64,000 bases of DNA from Neospora caninum Liverpool. Its lineage: Eukaryota; Apicomplexa; Conoidasida; Eucoccidiorida; Sarcocystidae. How positions within the stretch are numbered: position 1 is the first letter of the stretch; each line of letters begins with the position of its first letter. The notes under the pieces are model-generated. The model was not told the DNA's origin. It saw only the letters and a program-made list of their open reading frames with translations, and did not search any database. Position numbers and translations under genes: made by a program. The stretch is from assembly GCF_000208865.1 (NCBI RefSeq), contig NC_018395.1, positions 4,512,839 to 4,576,838 on the forward strand. The letters are read 5' to 3'. Below, in pieces: positions 37,590-47,400 of this stretch.

Positions 37590-39971
37590 GTGAAATCGCC
37601 ACATGACTGTTAATCCAAACGCAGAAAGATCGCGTCACGATATCCACGCTTGAACGCGAATGTGTGTCAATGACCTTTCTTGCGAGTAAGACTAGAGGAA
37701 CTCGGCGAACGATTCGCGCCCTTGGGGTCCGCTCGGCGTGGAGATCCTCTCCCTGAACATCTTCCTAAGATATTGCTCTGTGTTGATGGACGATTGAACG
37801 AAGTGTGTGATACCGAGAACGATTAACCGGGGCAATCTGCGTCGCTATTTGACCGTGTTGGGCGATTCGTGGACTGCGGCAGTTTTGTACTCCAGAGCGA
37901 CTCTGGTTGTGCCGCGCAGTTTCTGTTTTGTCATGACAGTGTTCAGATTCAGCAATCCCCATGACTGTTGTGAACTTTTCGTGGTAAAAAACATTTTTGT
38001 ACCGACGGACTGTCCTTGTCTTCTGCGTCCGTCCCATTTCCTCACGTGGAAGTTGGGAGGAACGCGGGAAAGTAGATTGTGGGTTTTATGAAATTTTTGC
38101 ACGGGACGTTGTTTTCTGAAATGCTGCCGCAATACTATACATTTACACAAAACATCGGGACACAGAACAGTCCTTCCAACTCGTCTTGAGCATTCCGCGG
38201 AACCTCCAACGAGCACATCGGACAAGCCCGCCCGAAACTAACAGTGTTGCAGCTCCATGAAGCCACACATACATGCGACACAATGTGTCGATTTCGCATT
38301 CTATTTATAGATGACTCGTGCTAGCACTGCAAATGTTTCCAATCTCTACCGTGATACTCTAGAGAATAGTCCAGGAGCTTGACGCTTCACCCAAGTCTCT
38401 CGAGGCTTATTTGTGAGGGAAGCTCTACTGAATGTGTCTACAAATAGAAACATATATACGTAGCCTCGGCGCTGCGCGCTTACATTTTCAGATGCGTTGA
38501 CTTCAAAGGTCTTTGACTACAGAAATTAGAGACTTGTTTTGCCAGGAGATGCGCAGCAACATGTGTCACTAAGCAGCAACTGGAGACAGAGAGATTGCCA
38601 GGATGTCTGGATATGCGTGTATGCTGTATGATTTCTACAGGGAAGCGATGGTAATAAAGCACCAGGTTAGCAGATGCCACGCGCCGACTTGGTGGTGCCC
38701 AGACGGCTGCCTCACGTCAAGAGTTCGAAGAAAGAAAAGGGGGGGATGTCGCAAGAATATTAGGTTCTGGTGATCTAGCATTTGCCGACGTTCGGGTACC
38801 ACGGCAGGCTCGAGACCTCAGAAAGCAATGCATACTGACACAAGTCGGTCCTGTTAGATGTTTGCTTTGTTGTGAAGCAGATCCACTCCACGAGAGTAAA
38901 GTTCTAGCCTTCGATATCACTCGCTCATCTCAACTTGATCCCTCAGCAAGAAGCGTTGCCGCTGTCGTCTAATGACACAGGTTACTCAGCCAGTCCCAAA
39001 CGTACTGGGAACCTTAGAACAGATTGGCACAAAGAACACAGTAAGAGTGCGCAGAACACGACAGCAGAACCCACTGTGGATGCAACATAGGAGGCCACAA
39101 CACCAGGGTATCGCTAAACAGCTAGAGGACATCCTGTGTAGAAAGACGCGGCGAGCCTGAGAGAGCATGGAAGCAGAAAAGTTACGCAAAGATCACGTTG
39201 TTCTACTAGCAGAGTGCCGCGTTCCAAAGGGTGACCCAACCATGATTCGTAGAGAGTTTAGAACATGCGCGGAACTGTGTACTCGTCTGCTGATCCGATA
39301 TTTTCCAGGTAACCCCAACGGTAGGGTCTGCTGCCTCCAGTGATGCTGGACGGAAGCTTGAAAGGCTCCTTCCTAACATTGTACGAAGAAAGACACTTTC
39401 TGCTCGTGAAGATGAAGAATTACTGCTCTCCTTGGCGCGGCCGAGAACGAGCTTGACCCAGCTAGTGGCCACTGTGGTGTCAACACCGGAGTTGATTCAT
39501 TTTCGGCAAATTATACTTCTCACCTCTTCTTTTCGAAGCCGCGGACAACCTTCCCCAAAGCGTATAAATCATTCCGCCTTTCCTGACGCAAGTGTCGAGA
39601 TTTGGACACCCCCCTTTGCGTAGTACCGCGTACCATGCTTTTAGAGTCCTGCGGTTGAGGACCGCAATCTTAGCTCCTTCCAATAGACAACTGACGTATT
39701 AATCATGGGCAAAGGGGTGGGCAAAATTCGCATGTGCATGCGGGCCCGGTCCGATTTGTCACAGGGCTGACACATCTAGTCTAATTCATCAGCCACCAAT
39801 CCATAGCAGTGTCTAAGACTTCTTTGGCCTCAACATTTGTTGCCCGGCGTCGTTTCCCCACATGGAAATGACAGTTGAACGGGCAACGAAAGCTAGAGTC
39901 TCGCGTTGACAGTGTGTGTGTTGTGCTAGTAGTCTTCGAGTGTTCTATGGTGCTGCCAGGCGCTCGCCACA
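37590..39971. other. Spacer between the two SRS genes
   Basis: About 2.4 kb with only short open frames (under about 130 codons) and no recognised motif. It should contain the 3' region of the first SRS gene and the promoter of the second. I looked for a decayed SRS copy and saw no CYKC-type motif in any frame. Confidence 0.5.
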
Positions 39972-40583
39972 ATGCGTTTGCGGGAGCATGGCGGAACCCC
40001 GCCCGCACTGCTGGCTGCCACTCTTTTCAAGATCGTTTTTCTCAGTTCGCTCACATTGTTCTCGGAGGTAGCCTCGCGTTCAGATTACACGCACGTATGC
40101 AGTGTCGGCACCGAGGAAGTCCACGCTGCGGCAAACAGCACCATCAACTTCCAGTGTGGTCCTATGCTGACGTTGGCGCCAGAGGCTTCGTCGAATATGG
40201 TTTACAGAGGAACCAGCTGCAAAGAGAAAGCTGAACTTTCCTGGCTAATCCCAGGAGCAGAGTTGTTTTCTGCAGACGCGCAGTACATGAGAAAGCGCTC
40301 TCAAAATCAAACGCACTCTTCGGTGTACACCCTGAGAATCGGCGACTCCCCCGCAGAAGAGGTCCAGATTTGTTACAGGTGTAAAGCCTCGCAGATCAAT
40401 GCAATATACGGAGAAGCATGGGGTGACGACCCTGTGGATCGTGGTCATATAACGACTGACACACTCTGCAAAATGGTCATTCGCGTTGCGGCCGCACCAA
40501 AAACACCAGCCGCCGCCTTCGTAGCAAACCTTGGTCGGTCCCTGAGCGTAGGGCTGGCGTTTTTGACAGGGCTTTGCTTCTGA
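39972..40583 (+). CDS. SRS-family surface antigen, second copy
   Basis: An intronless gene of 203 residues. Residues about 12-35 (LLAATLFKIVFLSSLTLFSE) form a signal peptide. A single SRS domain has six cysteines at 43, 62, 83, 134, 137 and 166, with FQCG and ICYRCK motifs matching the first SRS gene. The C-terminal GLAFLTGLCF segment is hydrophobic and suits GPI anchoring. There are possible N-glycosylation sites at N55-S-T and N112-Q-T. It is clearly related to the gene 2.4 kb upstream and probably arose by tandem duplication, but the two have diverged widely outside the cysteine framework, so the duplication is old or diversifying selection has acted. Expression stage cannot be read from the sequence. 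Confidence 0.88.
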   Translation: MRLREHGGTPPALLAATLFKIVFLSSLTLFSEVASRSDYTHVCSVGTEEVHAAANSTINFQCGPMLTLAPEASSNMVYRGTSCKEKAELSWLIPGAELFSADAQYMRKRSQNQTHSSVYTLRIGDSPAEEVQICYRCKASQINAIYGEAWGDDPVDRGHITTDTLCKMVIRVAAAPKTPAAAFVANLGRSLSVGLAFLTGLCF

Positions 40584-43500
40584 CGCAGTTCATCTGGACC
40601 CTAACCGCGAGCTAACGGCAAGCACCTCTCTCTTACCTGAGGAAGATACACTCTGCCCTCACGAAGAGGGATGAGACTTCTGTCTGAGACCTTACCCTGA
40701 TAGTTCACCGCGTTGTTTCACGCTTTCCATATTGGCATGAAGCTCGAATGCAACGTGTATTTTCCGGTTACCACAAGCTGTCTAAGCTCTTTGACTTTTC
40801 CCAACAGTCGTGTCTACTTCCGTTGTTCCTATCGCTGCCCCATGAACGGGACTGTGTATCAGCCATCATTTGAAGGACTCGTTTTTGGTCTGAAGCTGCC
40901 TCGGCTCCTTGTTATTGCGCAGTGCTTTACCGACGTGAGATGGCCGCCATTTCGCCCCGGAAAAGTCCCTCTCCACTGTGGGCTAGGCGATTGCAAGGAG
41001 CTTGCGTAAAACGGCGCTGGTGACATTGGAATGTCTACATTGGATTGTCACCCAATCTCGGATTCTTGCTTCTCGTGCATCAAACGCTATTGTAACCTGC
41101 CTCCTGCAGCGATCCCAGCTCGACTAACTTGTTTGCTTTCCCGATGTCATAGCGCGAAAAGTAGCACCGAGTTCAGCTATGTGCATTCCTTCCCCATAAC
41201 CCCATGTGCCGGAATCGTGGCGCGACGTGATACGACGCCGAGGAATTCCTTGCAATGCTGTAGCATCTATGCTGCCACCACAGCATTTCTTGGGGCAGCG
41301 ATCAACACAGGCTGGAACATTGTAGGGATACTGAACGGCACCTTCTGGTACAAAGTTCAAGATAACTCACGGCGTCGAGTAGACACTTGCTCGAGCGGGG
41401 TACTACCATTTCCTCGATCTTGAACAGCGTGCTACACTCCCGAGAGGAGGCTGTTTGACCTTTCGTAGCCACCGGCACGCTAAGTGGTGATACATTTGCA
41501 TGACAGTGGAGAGCCGCCCAACATGGTTCTACAACTTTCCATTCCGCTGTAGAGCAATCTTATCTGTATGCCAGGATATAAATGTTCCATCTCGAACGCG
41601 ATTGCCGGGTCTTCGCTTGCCATACGATTCTTCCACGGAGCAGCCAAATCAGAGCCCACAATAGGTGCCCATCTACCAAACAGATCTGTGACATTTTGTA
41701 GAGGGGGGAGTTTCCTGCCCACGCAGAGCGACCTCATAGTGGATGTGAAAACCCTCCGCTCAAAAAAAAGTGATCGTCGCCGTTCGTTTTGGTTCGGCAT
41801 CGTGTAGCCTCTAGGATAATGCTGATGCAGAGGAGAAATGAAAGTGAATGCAGCACCAACGACAGAAACTTGTACCATGTCTAGGTTAACGCGTTTTTGT
41901 GCAGATGCACTATGGGCCTCGTACATCTGGCGTTTACCCGCTTCCTATAATGCAATATGCGACCGGAGGTCGAAAGAGGCTGTGGCGGGCGACACGTGCG
42001 CCATCTGATGCTGGTGCAACGGTGTTGACAGCCAGGTGAAAATATCTAACCCATTTTGAATTTAGTATCTTCATATACTTGATGATGCTGAATTCAATTC
42101 GTGGTCGCCCCGCGTTGTCTGTGAGCCGCTAAGCAACACGACATGGCATGAATGTGGCGTCACCGTTGCCGTGGGCTCTTGAACGACGGAAGTTACGCGC
42201 TGCCACTGTTAGCTACGGGTTTTACGCTGCTGATAACGGAGTCGGCCGTCTAAATTAACTTTGTTTTTCGAAACCAAACTCGTTTCTGCCCTTCAACGGT
42301 TTTGCTGTGAAAGGAGAAATTCCGCCCCTTCCCCCCCCGCAATTGTCTTCCCACCGGTTCTACATCAACAATATTCGAGAAGCGCTGTCTCCGCCGTACC
42401 ACAGAAATTCGCTACGAAGTTGGCCAGGCAGGATGCGACTGACGCCACCATCCACCGACGCCTCTGTCTCTTAGTTGGTGTCCCAGGGGTTCCCTCGGGT
42501 TACTTCAAGGTGCGCATAGTCACCACGCCGTTTCCCACAGTTGGAGTATCAACGGTCGAACTATCACCCACAACCACAGCAGGCAAAAGCCCGACACCCG
42601 CATGGTTTTCCCCGACAACTGCGGGCCGCAGCGGAGTTGGCTGTTTTTCAGTGTCGGTTCGTCGCCAGACTGTAGCAGTTTTCTAGCTGCGTCAGCGGTG
42701 ACAACCATCAGCGAATGGGGGGTGTACCGGTGGAAGAAGCGGAGACAACCACCGCCACTGCCAGCAGGCGGGGTCTCTCCCATCGCCAGCTGAGGGAAAT
42801 GGGTACTCGCGAAACGCTAGAGTGCATCCTGGGACTGGGGTTGCTCCACGGAGGACAGGAAGCGGTGGCGGACAGCGTGGCTTTACTTGCCACCTCCTGG
42901 GGGGCTGGTTGTTTACAGAAGGCAGCCCTTGGTGGAAGACTCGTTCGCATTTCTGCATTGATATTCTCGTTAAAATAAATGTACTGTGTGTACAGTGGGT
43001 GTTCTTGATTTGCATGGCCGCCCCGTCCGCAACGGTGTGACGAGGCGACTGCCTCACGTGCTCACCCCCCGTGGTTGCGCTTTCTTTGTGAAAGCCAGCA
43101 GCATTTCCCGTTCTGTTGCCGTTTCGATCGATATTCTCTCCCGTTCTCAGCGTGGGACGTAGACTGGGCAGTTTCGGAGGCTGGTAGAGACCCTTTGCGG
43201 TCGAACTCTGCTGGGTTCTTCCGAGACGCTTTCCTAGGGTTCCTTGTCAATGTGCGGGGCGGAGGCACTTGCTCTTTCCCCCCGGTGCCGCCATCATCTT
43301 GTCTGCTGGTCGCTCGGGTCCGCACACGGAAGAAGACTACTGGACGTGTTGTTCCAAAGAGTACAGAATGTGGCTGTTGTCGGTTGGCACAAAGGGGGGC
43401 ATTGTGCCATTTTGACTTGCGACAACGCTCGACTTTGCAGCGCGGATTTGTCGTTTTCACCTCAAAAGTGTTGGATGGTGTTCGTAACCGCGGACTTTTC

Positions 43501-44410
43501 AGTGTTCGTGAGGTCCGCGTTGCCAACCCATGCGGCGGCTGTTAGTCGCGCTGCCATAGGGGTTCGTGTTTTCCTCTAGCATTTCCTGTATTTTCCACAT
43601 GTGACGCCACTTTCGCATCAAGCTTCGCTAGGATTACAAGTGTGCGGGAAGCCGCGAAAGATAGGTGGGCCAAATGCCGGCGCATAGTCATCCGCCAAGC
43701 CTCCGTACTCAATAGCGGACTGCCCACAGTCGTTCATCCCGCGTCACCTGACAGGCAGATGATCCCTGATGCATCCACCGTGCTTGACATGATGCGTTTT
43801 TGTGCATTCTGTTTGCACATTAGTGACGTTCTCCGGGTATGACCCTTTGACACAAAGCTTGGCGGCTAGCGGCCACTTTCTGGACACGGCGAATATCGAA
43901 TTCACCGGCATCGACGCCCCAACTCGCCCTTTGGCAGGTTCATGAAAAATTTGACGGCGTGCCGTCGGCCCCGAAACTGGATCTCGTCTGCGGTTGCCTG
44001 ACCAACTGATGGCGCCGCAACACTGTGCCTCAAAACTTTGGCAGCTGTGGGCCTGAAAGGCGATGCCCGATCTTTGCACAGCGATGGCGAGCACAGTGAA
44101 CCAAAGCAAGCGACCGGTGCCGTGAGACTCGTTCACAGCGTTTCTGTCAATCGGTATCTGAGCACAACGTGAGCAAACCCATCATGCCTCACTTCAGCTT
44201 GGGATAGGGTATCTTTCCTGGATGTCCCCCTTATTTATGGATATCCCTGACGGCTCTCCATCGCGTCTCGATTCTCCCCTGCAACCGGCTTTTTGTCGGC
44301 GCGTGCGTTAGAGGTTAAGGCGCCCCTGAACGCTTCGTGTTCTCGCTTTCGAGGCCTGCCTCTTGTGCCACCGCGCAGCGGATTGTTTTCCGAACTTGAA
44401 TTTCGTCACC
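40584..44410. other. Gene-poor interval, SRS to AP2 gene
   Basis: About 3.8 kb. Frames of 130-156 codons exist (41031-41423 and 43075-43545 plus, 41480-41926 minus) but show no signal peptide plus cysteine pattern, no domain and no splice partners. The right end should be the promoter and 5' untranslated region of the AP2 gene. I call no gene here. Confidence 0.5.
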
Positions 44411-47400
44411 ATGGCTCGGAACGCTCCGCCGATGCTGACGTCTCCCGACGTCCTTACTTCTGCATGCTTTTCCCCTTCTCGGTGCCCCGAAGGATCCGGA
44501 CTCCCGACAGCCGGCGAGCTCCCCTCTGGAAAAGCAGGCGATTCCACGTGCACGGGGTCCCCGGCGCTGTCTCCCACTCCGTTGACGTCGCCCGGAGCGT
44601 CCAGTTGTGCGTCTGCCGTGTCGGTCTTATCGTCTCCGATGTCGGCTGCCTCCGACGTTTCAGTGCAACCTCGGGATCTCTTTTCCACTCCCCACGGGTC
44701 ACCGGCGTCCTGGCCGCTGTACTCAACTCCCGAGCCCGGGTTGCCTCCACTCGCGCCTGACGTAGCCACTGCCTCTCGCGCGGGGACTGCCGGAGACCCG
44801 GTCCAACAAGCGAGTTCGGGGGGAGCAGGAACGTCTGACACTGCGGGACGCTCTGTTTCGACTGAACAAATTGGCAATGGCGGCGCGTGTACCGAACAGG
44901 AGGCGAGCCGTTCACCGCATGTGACCGCTCCCTCTCCACCGTCACTGCAGAACGCAGCAAAGGAGGTGGGTGCACATCGTCGAAGGGGAAAGGAGACCGC
45001 ACGCTCCGAGAAGAGCGAAGGGGCGTACCACCCCTCAGAGGAATCTCAGGGCGTCTCCGTGATCCCCCGCCCTGCCCATATCCTGCGAATCTCGTGTAGC
45101 GACAGCAGCCGGTCGACGACAAGTGAAGCAGGCGCGGAATTGTTCTCGAGCCCATGGGAAGGGTGCACGCCCGGCGCTGTCACCCCTTCTAGCGGGGCGA
45201 GCAATGGAAAGGCTCTTTCAGCGGAGGTGTCTCCTGAGCAGTCAGAGGGCGAGGTCAGCCTGGACACAACTGACAACTCAGGAGAGAACACAGTTTCCAC
45301 GAGTCAGACGATCCTAAGCAGCCGCTGCGCCAGCAGAAAGAGCAGCTTGGAGCGGGGCGAAACCGTAGGCGACGTCTCCGACAGAGCAGCGTTGCTTCCA
45401 GGCCGGTCAGCCGAGGGGACGGAGCGGTCGAGTAGCCTGCGCAAGAGGGAGCGGCTGGAGGGCAGAGCTTCAGAACCCACGCACTCAGGGATCAGCCGAG
45501 ACGGCGAGTGTTTGCTGCTTCCATTTTCTCTTGAGCACCCCGTGGGGATCAAGGACGCGTGCGCGCCGAGGCTAGACCCGTTCGCGAAGGGCGTAAACTC
45601 CCCGAGCGGAACTCGTGCGGGCTCAGCCTCTGATTTGCTGCGGTCCTTGTCATCTGGACTTGCGGATTCTCTGGATCGGCCAACGGAAGATGGACAAGGC
45701 GGCGAGGAAGAGCGGATGTCCTTCGAGCGCTTGGAAAGCTTCTGCGATGCTGTGCGCACCCCGTCAGTCCTCCGGAGGTCCGGCGCTAGCTTGTCGACGG
45801 ACAGCAGCGACGCTTCTGCGCCTGCACTGGTCGCATGCTCCGGCGGAGCGCTGGGAGAGCTGACCCCGCGGAAATGCTGTGGAAGAGGAAGTTCTGGCTG
45901 GGACGGGACAGCCTGTGGTTGGCGTCGAAGCTCAGTGAGCGAGGGGCGAGAGGCCGAGGCGGCTGCAGCCGTGGGAGGCGTTTCGCAGTGGCGGCGCGCG
46001 AGTGCGTCGCAGGAAAGTCAAGCGCTGCATTCCACTGTGGCAGCCGGAGACCAGTGTAGAATCAGGGATGAGCGTGGGGCCCCAGAATGCAACGCTTCGC
46101 TCAACGAGAACGCGGTCTGCACAAACGTGGGGAGCCGGCGGGGCGACTCGCCACCCGTGGGATGCGAGAAAGTAAACGCAGTTGTTTCCTTGCCGTGTGG
46201 CCAGGCAGTGGAAGAGACGGAGTCATTTGCGGGGACTGCGAAGCGACGACCTGAACTCCCGGCCGGCGCCGTTCGTGAGAAGCTCGGTAAAGAGTCATCG
46301 TTGTTTTGTTGTGCTTGCTGTGGGGGCCGACTGCTCTGCTCCCAATGCAGCGGAACGAGAGACGTTCACGGGGTGGAGACGGTGGGATACGAAACTTCAA
46401 ACTCCAGCGCCCAACGGTTGCCCGGCAAGTTTGTCGAGAGATGTGGTGGCGCAGATGCGCCTGGGGACTCGGGCGGCGGCGTCACTGGCTGCGCTCCGTG
46501 TCGGGTCTGCGCTGAAAGCATCTACTGCGGGTTTTGCGTATATCGGATGCAGGCGGCAGTATCCGTGTCGTGCGCTCCCCCATCGGAAAGGCTGCCCGAC
46601 AGAGGTTCAGCGGAGGGCCAGGCGGATGCTCTACGGCGCCAGTTCAACGGCGTCGATGCACTGGATAGCCTCGGCGGTTCCGTCCGAGACCCAGATGTGG
46701 GCACATCGTCTCTGTGCACGAACTGCCTCAGTCCGGGGTGCCGACAAACGTTCCCTTGCGTGCCGCATCCGTTTGGGGAGTCGGGTGCTCTCCAGGATGC
46801 GCCGGCGTGGTTCAGCGGGGGGTCGAGTCAGGCGGAGACGAAGCCAGACGACATTGAAATGCTCGGAGGTTCTCGGGCTCTGTTCGTCGCGGACTCCCTC
46901 ACGAACGGCTTGGGATTGTTTGCCCATTGCACCCCCGCAGGTTCAGACATGCGTGGGGAGTCCTCGGGGCAAGCAGCGCAGCCGGTCGCTCGGCATCTTC
47001 CGTGTCAGCGACAAGCTGCTTCGTGTCGGTTCCCTCCATTCTCTCAGGGAAAGCCGCTAGGTTTCGAAGGGGTCGATGAAGGCGCGGGCGCGACGGAGTG
47101 CGGTGCCCTGATTGGACTCGATGGCGTAGTCGGGAGATCCGGCAGTCTGGGACTAGTGCCTCTTCAGGGAGACGTCTTCAGTCCGCAACGAGCTCAGGGA
47201 GTGGGATGGGAGCAGATGGCGAGTCACCGGCACTCGTGGCCTTCGTGTGCACCCGGGTTTCTCGGGTCAGCCGGTATCCGCCCGGAAAGGATCAAGACAG
47301 ACGCGGGACGCAAGGCAAATTCGGATGCTTGGAAACAGGAAGTTCTTGTTCCGGCTCTTGGAGCATGGCCAAGCGATTCACACGCGCTCTGCTCGGCAAC

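Noticed and set aside
43075..43545. 156-codon plus-strand frame as a possible gene
   Set aside because: An overlapping frame of similar size is open on the other strand, with no signal peptide, motif or codon preference to choose between them.
44454..45155. 233-codon minus-strand frame
   Set aside because: Antisense to the AP2 gene, which is one open exon with an AP2 domain at its end.
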